A stretch of DNA of 64,000 nucleotides from Acanthosoma haemorrhoidale (GCA_930367205.1 OV884011.1:121455866-121519865), one strand, 5' to 3'; positions 34,875 to 51,837 are shown, counted from the stretch's first letter. Notes: a model not told the origin generated them from the letters alone. Numbers and translations are program-made.

Positions 34875-35239
34875 GCATTCCAGCGTGCTATATCGACTTT
34901 TCGCTCTGTGAGGTGCCTACTGGCGTACGCTACGGGACGGTCCCCTGTGTCCCTCACCTGTGACAGAACCGCTGCCAAGCCATATTCACTAGCATCCGTC
35001 GTAATTGTGAATTGCTTTGTAAAATCAGGAAACCCCAGTACCGGATGTTCATGTAGTTGTCCCATGCACTTGCAAATGATCGCCACCTCTATGTCGGGGG
35101 TGATGATTACCTTTTTCCCCTTTTTGAGGAGGTTGTTAAGAAATACTAGGTAGTCTGCCATTTCTGGGACGAATCTCCTGTAGTAGTTCATTTTTCCCAA
35201 CAACCGCCGTATCCCTTTTACGTCAGGCGGAACTGCCAT
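34859..35239 (-). pseudogene. gypsy reverse transcriptase C-terminus and RNase H start
   Basis: A 126-codon open stretch on the minus strand. VKGIRRLLGKMNYYRRFVPE is the RT connection typical of Ty3/gypsy. FTITTDASEYGLAAVLSQ, with its catalytic Asp, opens the RNase H domain, and YASRHLTERK follows. The RT palm with the catalytic Asp pair lies upstream and is missing. The frame breaks at about 34874-34860, where the next piece starts in another frame. Confidence 0.85.
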
Positions 35240-35321
35240 CTTCTGGATTGCTGTACTCTGATAATTTCAGGCCAAATTATCACACCCGACCAAAAACCGT
35301 CTTCAAGATCACATCTACTAT

Positions 35322-35412
35322 CTAGAGCGAGTGAATGATGAATTGTATATATGGTATGAATGAGAACATTTATCTCTATTACTTATTGCCTAATGAGGCA
35401 GATTGTAAATTT
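35322..35412 (+). mobile_element. Jockey-like LINE 3' tail
   Basis: GAGCGAGTGAATGATGAATT through TGCCTAATGAGGCAGATTGT is the plus-strand version of the LINE 3' end seen inverted at 28030-28115. Only the tail is present, followed by AATAAAGAATT. Confidence 0.7.
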
Positions 35413-35446
35413 AGCACAATAAAGAATTATACATATTTATATATAT

Positions 35447-35569
35447 AGTTTAAATTCAGGAGTATGACTGTATAGTAAATAATATGTGTAGGATTGTCGG
35501 AATAATAAAGTTAGTCTTTCTCTTGAGCCCAAGTTTCTCTTTTTATCAAATGTTTACCACCGGAAATTA
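35447..35569 (+). repeat. 5' LTR of gypsy copy A2
   Basis: It starts AGTTTAAATTCAGG and ends CCGGAAATTA. It shares AGTATGACTGTA, TAGGATTG, CGGAATAATAAAG, CTCTTGAGCCC and CTCTTTTTATCAAAT with 38779-38955. It is about 54 bp shorter than the 3' LTR owing to two internal deletions. AATAAA in the shared part may be the polyadenylation signal. Confidence 0.82.
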
Positions 35570-35571
35570 AC

Positions 35572-35590
35572 TGATGCCGAAACCCGGGAT
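35572..35590 (+). promoter_or_regulatory. primer-binding site, tRNA-Phe type
   Basis: TGATGCCGAAACCCGGGAT starts two bases after the 5' LTR. The complement of the 3' end of animal tRNA-Phe (GCCGAAA acceptor, CCA tail) is TGGTGCCGAAACCCGGGAT, so 18 of 19 bases agree. This marks the minus-strand priming site of reverse transcription. Confidence 0.75.
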
Positions 35591-35687
35591 TCTCGTATGG
35601 TGGTGTAGAAAACGACTTTTTTTTCTGCTTCGTTCCAAGCGAACGATAGGTTAATATATAGTTGACTAATTTAAGTTTAATAGTACA

Positions 35688-36654
35688 ATGTCTGAGGGAG
35701 TATTGTCACCCCCGGTGTTGAACGCAGCCGCAGACATACCGAAATTACAGCAAACAACTATGGCAGCGGCCCATGCGATTACTTTGGCTTGGGTGAAAAT
35801 ACATGCGATAACGGCCCAAGACACGAGAAAGGCCATTTCTGACCGGGAAAGGTTCGCGGGTGAGACCGGGGAGCTGAATCACTTCCTTAAGAGGGGTGAC
35901 TGGCTGATGACACGGATAGAGGTGATAAGGACTGAAGACTTAATAACACAAGGAGACGCCGAAGCATTGAGAGTGGCTCTCGTATGCAGGGTAAAAAGGA
36001 GTATTCTGAATATGATGCAGGCCAATGAGGAGACCTGCTGGGACATAGTGAAGGAACGGTCAAAAAAAGCGTTTGGAGGGGGAAGATGGACCCCTGAGTA
36101 AGATATATTTAAAATGTTCCGGGAGACCAAGAAACATCAGCAGACATACGGGCAGTACGTCAGAACACTGCTAGCCCGTTATAATAGCATCACTGAGAAG
36201 ATGCGGGAGACGGTGGGCGTGGCAGAGGTGGAAGCCAGGATGGCGTTTCTGTATACTAAAGGTGCAGCTAGTGAAGGAGGCCGGAATAAAGAAGGGGCTA
36301 CCAAGAAAAATCACATCCTTAGAATGTGCCCAAGAAATGGACACTAGTGCCAGAGAAGACGAGATCACAGGTGGAGAGGAAGAAACGTGCTGGAGAAGAA
36401 TCTCGTATAGAATGCTCAATACTACGCCAGTCAAATGGAGGGAGAAGGAGGTGCAATATAGTGGAAGAGGGAGGGCAACAATGGGTGAAAGGACCCGAAG
36501 ATATACGGGATGCTTCATGAGGCGTGAAGACAGGAAGTGCTACGAGTGTGGGAAGGCAGGACACTTGGTAGCACAGTGCCCACGCACTAGGGGCTTCAAA
36601 TGTGGCACGGAGGGGCAGGGGCTTGTATATGAGCCGACGCAGAGATGTGATTAG
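35688..36654 (+). pseudogene. gypsy gag pseudogene with zinc knuckle
   Basis: The ATG at 35688 opens a 137-codon frame ending in TAA at 36099-36101. The same frame continues (MFRETKKHQQTYGQYVRTLL) to about 36270, where a frameshift moves coding to the frame ending at 36654. The last part holds a CCHC zinc knuckle, CYECGKAGHLVAQC (36538-36579, spacing C-X2-C-X4-H-X4-C), the nucleocapsid RNA-binding motif. The N-terminal portion resembles the helical capsid region of gypsy Gag in composition and length. One stop plus one frameshift make it non-functional. No protease or RT follows. Confidence 0.85.
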
Positions 36655-36765
36655 ACCAGAACTGATGGAGATAAACGCTCAGAGGGTGCGGAGAAGGAAG
36701 AGACCGCAGTTGGCGTCAGAGACCTTGGGATAAAGAGAGGGAAGAACCGGGAACCTGTTTGCCAT

Positions 36766-37654
36766 TGTCGGGTTGCCACTAGGGGAGTGCCTAATCACTC
36801 TAGCCCTGGTAACAAGTGCGGATTGTTGTAGTTTATAACAAGGACCATGTTCCATGTTGACGGTAATATCTGACTCCATTTTATTGATAGGGATGTGTCC
36901 CGACAATACACTGTGTTCAAGAGAAGAGGTACAGAGGTTTCATATAGAATAAGACCAGTTTTCAGAGTTCGGGCGGGAGATCGGCAGCATAATAGGTACA
37001 AGTCGTCAGAAGGTCTGTAAGGGCTGTGAGACAGGATGACGGTGCAGAGGTGTGGCAGAGAGAGAGAGAGAGAGAGTAGACTAGTAGAAGACTGAGTGGA
37101 CTTACTTCCAGGGCCCCGGGGCCCTGGCGTGACGCGACCGTGTGATAGCGGTTGTCGAGATGAGGAGACTGGGAAAGAGTGGCCCTACCCCCAAGGGCGA
37201 AACCCCCTGATTTAAATACTGTTCCCCCTTTCTAGTGGAAGGTGGAGTCGGCTGAACGGGGTATGTTTTATGATGCCCAGGTGGCCAATACCCCTTAGGT
37301 TTATGACTGTTGGTCTAAAAGGGTGGGTTTTATGGCTGCTAGGGACTCACCTACGCCGAGGTACGTGATCCCTCGTCCCCTAAAGGACTGTTTTATGGCA
37401 TGGCTTTTAGATTTTATGACCACCGGAAGGTGACCCAAGGTCTGCCAGGGTCTATTTATGACAGTCAGGTGGCTTATCCTCTCAGGTTTATTGCAGACGA
37501 CCTTCGACTCTCTGTGCCTTGTTTTACGACTGCCGATCTCTCCATGATTTATTACTAGAAAAAGCTTTTACCATGTTTTACATCCAATTACAATACATTA
37601 TAAATGCACCAGAGTATAGGGTGATTTAACACTTATGTAGTTAGGGTCACTACA
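36766..37654 (+). mobile_element. solo LTR, family B copy 5, nested in gypsy A2
   Basis: An 889-bp block from TGTCGGGTTGCC to GGGTCACTACA, homologous to the LTR at 4191. It splits a gypsy sequence that is continuous in copy A1 (there TTTGCCATCTCTTTGCC). Here TTTGCCAT precedes the LTR and CCATCTCTTTTCC follows it, so CCAT is duplicated (perhaps GCCAT with one base lost). It contains a short GA repeat at 37059-37076. It is clearly younger than the gypsy insertion. Confidence 0.88.
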
Positions 37655-38523
37655 CCATCTCTTTTCCAAGGTTTACCATCGTAGTTAATACGATCGACAT
37701 CCACCGACAGGGTTACAGAGTAAGAGACCCCCAAGGCGCAAACACCGCTGAGCGATCTTCAAGTCGATATTTTCACCTGGAAGGGACACAAATGGATCAC
37801 CGTGGTTAACCTCTTTAGTAAAGCGGCCATAGGATACCCCGTCCGGGAAAAGTCTTCTGAGCGTTAGGAGCGCTGAGAAGGTGGTTCCAGTTCTACGGAG
37901 TCCCTGATCGGATTGCGTCAGATGGTGGGAGAGAATTTGATAACGCCGACGTGAGAAATGAAATAAAAGCACTGGACGTAGGGTGGCATGTCAATACCCC
38001 AGGGCATCCAAAGAGCAGAGGGGGAATCGAGCGTCTCCGCCGCACCTTGGGGGACCATCTCCGGGTCTACCATGCTGATAAAGGGTTGGGGCCGGAGGTG
38101 GCAATGCCAATGGCAGTAATGGCATACAACCACTCCCCCCACACGGTCACAGGGTTCTCACCATTCGAAATCCTTTTTGGCCTTCGCAGCCGTCGCAGAG
38201 ACGCCAGTGGGACGGCGACAGGAGACAAGATGCCCGCACAGCTCGTAAGCAGCCACGTGGCTTTGGGGAAACTGTAGGGGAAGGTTTACAAGGGTATAAC
38301 AGTGGAAAAGGCTAATTGCTGGTCGTGTCACGATAGGGGCCACAGTTTACCGGAAGATTGCATCTAATCGGACGAAAGAGTTGTCCCGGTATGAGCGTCC
38401 CTTCAGGGTGATCGCAATTCGCGAGCACAATCTAGTGACCTTACAAAGTGTCCACGGACCCAAGAAGCGTAGGACTGTACATGTAGAGCAGTTAAAGCTG
38501 CCAGCGGGGAAGCCTTCCGAATA
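37655..38523 (+). pseudogene. gypsy integrase pseudogene (DD35E core visible)
   Basis: The first catalytic Asp is in VDIFTWKGHKW (codon 37766-37768). The second is in RIASDGGREF (37921-37923), with the Glu in SRGGIERLRRTL (38029-38031). The last two are exactly 35 residues apart, the retroviral-type DD35E spacing. The first Asp lies in a different frame, so a frameshift interrupts the core. The frame 37951-38277 continues with YNHSPHTVTGFSPFEILFG, a standard gypsy integrase motif, and stops at 38275-38277. C-terminal domain sequence follows in broken form to the stop at 38521-38523. Confidence 0.88.
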
Positions 38524-38769
38524 GCAATCTACCTGTAGTATCCTCGCCCTTGCATACACCTCAGTTCGGAACAGACTTTGGTCTTTATGTATATATGTTT
38601 TTTTTTTTTAGGTTTCTTAGGTCTGTAAGGTTTTGCTTAATTGTTTCCTGTGAGTACGGAATCATTATGTTATCTGAGTTGTGAGTCATTCTAGTATAAG
38701 TTTTATGTTATCATTATGATTTTTTTTTTTAAGTTCCCGACGGATGGTCAGTCGAAATGGTCGAAATTG

Positions 38770-38778
38770 GCAGGGGGG
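38770..38778 (+). promoter_or_regulatory. polypurine tract of gypsy copy A2
   Basis: The GCAGGGGGG run lies immediately before the 3' LTR start AGTTAGAG and would prime plus-strand synthesis. Confidence 0.7.
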
Positions 38779-38955
38779 AGTTAGAGTCAGGAGTATGACT
38801 GTATTGTAAATAAATACGATTATGGTATGTAAACAACCGATGATCTTATATGTATAGGATTGCCGGAATAATAAAGGTCGTCTCTCTCTTGAGCCCTAGT
38901 GTGTCAGTTCGTTTCCCTCTTTCTCTTTTTATCAAATCTTTACTGCCGGAGATTA
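38779..38955 (+). repeat. 3' LTR of gypsy copy A2
   Basis: 177 bp from AGTTAGAGTC to CCGGAGATTA. It is the full-length version of the 5' LTR and contains AATAATAAAGG as a possible polyadenylation signal. Confidence 0.82.
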
Positions 38956-39685
38956 ATATATAATAATAATATACAAACTCCTTCTAGTCTCCCTACTTTA
39001 CTCACTGTGTTACTAGCTGTTGCCAGTTCAGATCGTTGTCACAGCTAGTCCCCAAAAAGTCGTTTCGGCAGCTACATTTGCTAATATTAAATAAACTATA
39101 CTGTTTATTTAAAGCCAGTAAGACAGCATGGAAAACTACATTCTAATTGCTGGAATAACTACATTCCTTTAAGATTTTTTATTGGTTGCAGCTGTTTCAA
39201 GACAACCAATCGTCGACTGCAAATGTGCCAACAGCTTCCAGAGATCTAACATTCCTATCCTATCATTCAAATTGGATCTGCTTTTAATTACGACCAATAA
39301 GGTTGAGCTCACTAACGGCCCCAAATATAGATGGTTCGAAATCTTTAGAGGAAGCATTCCTCCATGAGGATAAGACCCGAGATACAGAGAAATAGCTGTG
39401 GCCGCGCCGGTCTGGTAATCAGTGACGGATGTCTTCTTAATGGTCCAACCATTTACAACTCCTCCTTATCGGATCCCGGAATCCTTTGACGCCAGCATCA
39501 TTAGCATAGGAATCCTAGGATAGAATGTCAGGATGTACTTCTGAAGAAATTGTCGAAATTGACTGCTTAGTAAAAAATTGTTTAAGCAAAATTAGCCTTT
39601 TGGTAAAGGATAACAATTGAAAATCATCCATTACCACCTGAAAAACAGATTTTTTTTTATAGGGGATGCAGATGACCCCTTATAT
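38956..39685. other. no gene recognised
   Basis: Mixed sequence. CGCGCCGGTCTGGTAATCAG near 39402 has a weak A-box look but no B box follows. Confidence 0.3.
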
Positions 39686-39686
39686 A

Positions 39687-39995
39687 TAATAAACTTCTAG
39701 CCTACAAAGTTGTACTTTGTATTAATAAATTAGGTTACAATTTTGACATTCGGAAAAGAGCTATGGGGGAGAGCAAAAAGTGCGCTCTATTACGTTAGGT
39801 ACAAAACCCTTTATAACGAGCTTAATATACCCGACATTCGTGAAATCATACCTTCAAGTTTATGAAATTCTATCGAAACCTATCCAACCACCCAAATCCC
39901 CTAGCAAAGTCATGCATCTGCACCACCCATCGCTATAATCCTCCTCGGAAACTAAAGCGGGAGTGGCCTCTTGACCTGCTATAAATTACAAATTA
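39687..39995 (+). mobile_element. Jockey-like LINE, ORF 3' end
   Basis: The plus strand covers the LINE C-terminus: KLLAYKVVL, WGRAKS, YNELNIPDIREIIPSS, then SNHPNPLA and RKLKREWPLDLL ending in TAA at about 39980. Frameshifts are present and the 3' UTR is lost soon after the stop. Confidence 0.75.
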
Positions 39996-41850
39996 TCTTT
40001 AAATACTTTTAGTATCCTTTCAGTGATGCCATCTAATGTATCCAAGGATAGTCACTTATGATTTGTAGATCAGCTATTGAGGTTGTTAGATTTTCAAATC
40101 ATTATGCAAAAAGTTTTCAATTAAGTTTGAAAAAGTTAAGTGTATATTCATTCCGTGAATTTTATGGACAGTGTGTGAGAGATCGCCTTACCAATTAGTG
40201 TTAGCTACGAAAAATGAGAAAGTTTCGGTTTGGTAGAGGACATTTCACTCCGTTTTTGAGCGATTCGATGACTTTTAATTTTCATGATATAAATGATAAT
40301 TATTTACGTTAACTGCAAAAAATACAATGCCAGAAATTTGCTAGGACGGATGATTCAAGAAGTCATTTATATCAGTAGATTATAGAAATTAATACAATCA
40401 TTAATTGTTGTCTGCAGCCGGATTCAGGAGATTCCAGGGTATAGGTAATATTGTTATATTACATGTGTATTTTAGATACTGTGTGCTTAAGAGTGCGAAT
40501 GTGATATTGTAAATATGCCACGATTTAAATCACTCATTTTTATTACTCTTTGCCATGTTTTGCAAATATTATTATTAAATAAAATATTTATACAATAAAG
40601 CTTAATCGAAAATACAAGTAAATATTTGATATGAAATTTAACTGTTTTGAAGGTTTTTTTTTTCATATTCAATTATTGAAACTAATAACTAACCAGCATA
40701 GTTTAAGATGTAGAATATACCTTTGTGAGGTATTTTAGAACATGACATTTTCAGGTCGATTGATTCATTTTATGACCATTATATTAAAACAGATAAAAAG
40801 AAAGAGCGACGAAAAATGATCTCTGTGAAGGTCAGGCAACTGCTAGGGTGGGACGGGGGTTGCTTTATTACGGTTCTGGATTTATAATGACCCCATTGTT
40901 TAAAGCTACCTGTAATCAGATTACATGGTGAATATTGCATTTATTATTGCTATGGACGGCCAGTAACCAAAATGAACAAGGACAGTGATGCAAGAAGCAA
41001 CGCAACCAAAGCCACCGGTATGTCCAAAAAGAGAAATTGTCAGGTGATTGGCATTGGTGAGGGGAAGTTCCGCGTACTGCCCCCGCGTGCCTACTCGCGC
41101 GCGCCCTCCACAAAGATATCAGCTGATAGCTTTTATTAATAATTAATTAACAAGGCTTCGGCTGCCCATTGTCCACTTGTGCGTGCGACCTTGCATCCCT
41201 CGTTCACCATCCAAGGATCCATCCAGGCCTTTGTCCATTATTTTTAGCAAAAATTAAATTCCTGAGAGCAATTGAGAATAGAAGATTGTGATAGTAAACA
41301 ACTTGAGGGCTACGAGCAGTGTTTGATAGACAGGTGAAATAGGTGGTGGCTGCTTCTCTGCCAGTAAGTAATAGACTACGATTCACTACTTAACATTTAA
41401 AAAGAAAAATGATTGGAGATTGTCTAGGCGAGAACCAAGCAAAATAGATTTTGAGGGTTCCAGAATATAACCATAGCCTACAAAAATATGAAAAACAAAG
41501 ATGATAAATGGGAATTCATAGTTAGCCTTGAACCATAGATAAATTCAATGGAAATAAAATATCTTTCTTCTATCAAGTTAAGCAGAAATACCAACAAATA
41601 TTACTACCTTTAACCATTCTTCCTTCGTCCTATTGTTGGTTTTTTTTTTTAACTTTGTAAAAACTGGTTCAAATCATTTATTTCTTTTCGTTCCAATTAA
41701 ACCACGATATCAATTCCTTGAACTGCTTTCTCGTCTTTCTGGCTAGGGATCATCCATTTCTTCGATTCTATTACTCTTTTGTGCCTAGATCAACAGCATT
41801 TAATCATGTATTACAACTATCCTTTCCGGGTGGAAAGTGGAAAACACTCA
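39996..41850. other. AT-rich stretch with a CpG-rich patch at 40970-41110
   Basis: No supported gene. The patch at 40970-41110 is CpG-rich (CGCGTACTGCCC, CTCGCGCGCGCCC). On the plus strand it contains an ATG at 40971, a 46-nt open stretch and GTATGT, a possible first exon with donor. On the minus strand it encodes a hydrophobic segment of about 23 residues. Neither is convincing. Confidence 0.3.
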
Positions 41851-41859
41851 CTGGGTAGT

Positions 41860-42640
41860 GAGGAATTCACATCTCTCCCAATTGGTTCAGCAAGACATGA
41901 ACCGAAACGAGTCTTTCTCCACATCTTCGATACAATGCGGAAAAATACAAGGCAATTATCATTGGTTCACGTCCTCTCTTCATAACCCTAAATGGTAATC
42001 CTATTTCACTATCGACACAAGTCCTGTGAGAAAGTTGATCTCAAGTCAGTCAAAAATCTCGGTTTGATTCTAGATCAAATTCTATCATGGACAGACCATA
42101 TTTCCAAAATCAAGTATCGATTTATCTGCACCCTCAAACAACTCGATCTTTCCTGCCATCTCTTCCAATTACCGACATGTCCACTCCTTGTCTCCCCTTC
42201 CCGGTTTTGACTGCAGATGCGTAGTCTAAGGAATAATTTCTGGAATTCTGGAGGCCAGGTAAAAACGCCTCTCAACATGAACTTTTAACCTAAGATTTAT
42301 AGCTGGGATTCCCAGAGACTGATTGCATTTCTCAGCTCTACACCAATTTCGGTGCCTGGCTGTCACCAACACTTGATCCCTCCTTAAAACCCATTATGAC
42401 TATGAAGATCTCTTATGTCTATCTACAGTCCCCTGCAGTCATCTATTAAATTTCTTAACACTAGAATATGTCAACCCAAAGTATTTCTTTCTTCCCAGAT
42501 ATCTACCTTCCTTGATCGTTCTTTCCTGTTCCGTGCCACTCTATTCCAGCCAATATTCGTCACTCCCTGTTACTTCCAATCTTTAATCCAGAGTTTGCTA
42601 GTTCCTTATCTCCAATCAATTTAACAATATATAATTTCGT
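41860..42640 (+). mobile_element. CR1-like LINE, 3' portion of ORF2
   Basis: Plus-strand frames read AIIIGSRPLFITLNGNPISL then KNLGLILDQILSWTDHISKI, the region after the RT active site in CR1-like LINEs (NLGVxxDxxLSWxxHI). The C-terminal part follows in broken frames (SALHQFRCLAV near 42336, with PLYSSQYSSLP about 42540). It differs from the Jockey-like family above. Stops and shifts abound and the RT active site is absent. Confidence 0.65.
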
Positions 42641-45278
42641 ATTTCGATTAATTTCATTACTTCACAATCCATGCAAAATTATACTCTTAAACTAATATTT
42701 ATTATATTTTATTATACCAGTATGTTTACTAGTTACAATTGGTATTAAATATTCTTCATTCTTTTATTTATTTCATGTTATTATTTTGATTTATTGTTAT
42801 TCACCACATATGCTCTTAGGTCCAATATAATATAGCTAATTGATCTAACCATATCAGAAAAATAAATGCTGTATTTTTTTTTTTAAGCTAGACATGTTCA
42901 TGTATATTCTTGTCAATGTCCCTTAATAAAAATCAAAAGTCTTTTTTTCGTTTTTTACTTCACAGATGTATGAGGTAGCTTTGTTAGTTGCTAACTTCGT
43001 TCCTTAAAATTTAGTTTTTACAGTTAGTTATTTTCAGTCCCTTTTATCTAATATATAACAAAAAAAACTGTTTAATATAGTTTAAGTAGGCATTACCCAA
43101 TAGATCAAATATCTCACAAAACGGCGTACGGCGGACTAAGTTGGGTAAAAGTACATTAATCTATTAATAATTTAGAAAATAAGCAAAGAAACAAACATAT
43201 TGTGGTATAACATGTTAGTACGTTTTATATATTTTTTAATATAAAATTTGTTAAATTGCCATTATTCATGCTTGAATTTCCATTTTGGGTCCCAATGATG
43301 GTAACAATAATCGCTGCTCTATAAAAATAACTACACTATAAGGACCCTAAATTAATTAATTAATTGAATATTTTAACTCTATAAACGCTTATATATTCGA
43401 CGTTGCTAAAGCCCTAAATTAAATGTGTTCTACATCACTCACAATTTATTTTCAATATTTTTACTAACGACTATGTTGTTATGTTAATGGTCTAATCTTT
43501 TTACGCACCATGGGCTCGTTAACCCTACCTCTGAGATTATGTTAGGGTGTTCACGTATTCCTCTTAGGAGATGAAACACCAACCTTATTGGCAACATTAT
43601 CAGCAATTGCGTGAGCTGCTAGTGCGAATAGAAAATTACTGATTTGTGGGCAGCCCTAGTGGAAGAATTATTATTAGCCCACAACCAGCACAGACTTCCT
43701 ACATCTCATCCTCATTTCCTACAAGATACAATATAATTTCTCTTCCTTTGCGGTAGTCATGAGCCAGCCAGTCTTCCGACCTCATAATGCTTTCTTTTTC
43801 TAAAACATTTTCTATTTACTTCTCTATCGCAAGTGTTAGGATCTGTCGGTCCTAGACAAATCAAAAGTCACGGTCTAAAAGAAATTATAGTTTCGAATAT
43901 TCTATATAAATCAAATATGAATAGCTGACTGATTGTTTTGTGTGCCAACTACCATTAACGGTGTAATTTCCCGGAACTTTATTTCCCAAATGTTTAGTAA
44001 TCCAAAAGATCGTTAATATTGCTGCGAAAACCGTTTCGTCACTCTACAAGGAAGAAAAATGTTCCGAGAATCCAGAAGGTTGATAAGAGCGTAAGAAGTA
44101 AGTTCAGTAAGGCCATGGCCAGCTTGATAGATCTGCCTAAGAAACTGTTCAAAAAGGGAAAATTACGCAAAGCAATAAAGGAACAAATATATTTACTGCT
44201 CACTACCAAATATTGGATGGATGCACTTCATTGATCAAGAATGTCATATCGGACTGGATGTACAATAATTTTGTTGCCACATTAAATTGGACAACGAAAA
44301 TCTAAAACTGGCTAATTTGTTTAGGGATGATACTTTTTTAAGTTTAGTCTGAGTGGATAGTCCCGCTCAAAACAGGATGCACATTAACATCAGACGTACT
44401 TGCAAAGAGGGGGTTGGAGGCAGACTATCTGTTTATGAATGTTTTAATGTGTGAACACGGATGAACGTGTGTCATACATAAGGAAAACTTGGTCAATTTT
44501 TGGGCTATAGAGAAGGAGGGGATTTGCAAGTCAGTCTGCTGTAAAATTACATCATATCCTGTTTGACGTGACAAAATTTGTGCTTTTGAATAAGCTCACA
44601 TTAAACTAGTATATGATAGATTCCATTTGCAAACGAATCAGTCGATTTTCGGGCTCTTCAAGAATAACTGCTGTCAAGTTTGATCTTATTGAGTCAATCA
44701 ATATTCTGTCCGGTCAGCCAATCACCCAGATTAAACCAGTACAACTTTCATCCATAACTAATCAGTATAATTTAAAAATTTGTTTGGGCCCAAAAAACGG
44801 TATACGTACATACTGTCAAAAACAGAAGTCCCCGGTTTCTTCACCTGTAAAGTTGCTTCCAACGTGTATTAGGTAGCAAAAGTTTTGAACGAATTAGACA
44901 CATTTTGGAGGCCTATCTGTCAATAGAGAAAGGATTGACATTATGATCTCATATTAAAATACTGAAAATCACTTTAAACTAATTAGTTCAGTCTAAACCG
45001 CCTACTTTCAGATTTTTTCGTTAGAGCATAAAATTACTTACCGATTTCCTCTTCAATACATATTAAAAATAAATAAAGAAGCAGAATGATTATAGCATTT
45101 TCAAAACTGATTCACTATTAAAATGGATGAAATAAATTCCAAATAAAAATAAACCAGATTTACACAAACTAGTTCAAAAATCTCACGAGTAGACCATGCA
45201 AATTTATTGTATTCATAAATACATCTTTTGTCAATGAGCGAAAAAATGGTGGCTTGTTTATTGTAACTTCAAATCAAA
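42641..45278. other. AT-rich stretch with two unidentified short frames
   Basis: Open frames at 44019-44234 (71 codons, very Lys/Arg-rich) and 44613-44876 (87 codons) stand out slightly but have no recognisable domain. They may be pieces of one decayed gene. Confidence 0.25.
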
Positions 45279-45860
45279 TCTTTATCGTGATAAAATTACA
45301 ATCTACCCTATTGGGCAATAAGTAATTGTGTTCAATGTAATCATTCATACCATATTTACAATATTCACTCGCTCATACATACAGTGCTTACAACAGCCAA
45401 AAGACCTTACAAATCCACATGATTGTCACCCCCATCGCCTGCGAAATAGGAAGCGGAGTCTTGGGAAGTCCCCCATGCTCCTCCGTCATCCGCGTCACCG
45501 GATACGAGCCAGTGGAGGATGGCCTAGAGCGCGAGAGCCACAGACGCTCAGGACATGATTGGAGAAGGTGGCATTGCCAGGACTCCCACTGTTACGCATT
45601 TATAGCAGGTCACGAGGCCTCTGCCGCTTTAGTCTCTAAGGAGGATTATAGGGATGAGTGGTGTAGTGCAATGACTGTGCTAGGGGATTAGGGTGGTTGG
45701 ATAGGTTACTATGGAATTTCATGAAGTTGGAAGGGATGAGTTCGAGAATGCAGGGTATATTAAGTTGTTGACGTAATAAGGAGCCTTGACTATTGTTCTT
45801 AGGACTAATGAATAAAACGATTGGATGCGCTTGATGTTCGACTTTTTTGCTATCCCCAAG
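45279..45860 (-). mobile_element. Jockey-like LINE, 3' end fragment
   Basis: The minus strand carries the family tail (complement of GATAAAATTACAATCTACCC), the GC-rich 3' UTR at 45400-45620 and the ORF end, with LNIPCILELIPSNFMKFHSN and SNHPNPLAQSLHYTTHPYNP readable at 45872-45636. It is truncated after the VEHQAHPI block near 45845. Confidence 0.8.

Positions 45861-51837
<5,977 letters not shown>

Larger units (their letters stand above)
33633..35320 (-). mobile_element. Ty3/gypsy pol fragment, copy A1 (no LTRs, integrase core deleted)
   Basis: The minus-strand order is the end of RT (near 35320), RNase H, linker, then the integrase C-terminal region and 3' UTR. The linker and the C-terminal part align with 37655-38650 of the plus-strand copy. 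At 34205/34183 the fragment jumps from the start of integrase straight to its end, so the catalytic core is deleted. There are no LTRs: one end abuts a LINE fragment at 33632 and the other a LINE tail at about 35322. It is an old deletion derivative. Confidence 0.85.
35447..38955 (+). mobile_element. Ty3/gypsy element, copy A2, with both LTRs, pol mostly deleted
   Basis: A plus-strand element with a 5' LTR (35447-35569), a primer-binding site, gag, a nested family-B solo LTR, an integrase remnant, a polypurine tract and a 3' LTR (38779-38955). ATAT borders both ends (35443-35446 and 38956-38959 region), as expected for the 4-bp duplication of many gypsy elements, though the flanks are AT-rich. 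Protease, RT and RNase H are absent between gag and integrase. No env-like frame is seen. It is inverted relative to copy A1. Confidence 0.85.

Noticed and set aside
36171..36564. Minus-strand frames opposite gag
   Set aside because: They are antisense shadows of a recognisable gag with a zinc knuckle.
38347..38559. Minus-strand frame near the gypsy A2 3' end
   Set aside because: It is the shadow of the integrase C-terminal remnant on the plus strand.
40916..41113. Minus-strand membrane-segment protein
   Set aside because: All three minus frames are hydrophobic there because of base composition. A stop lies just upstream with no splice acceptor between, so a coding exon is not supported.
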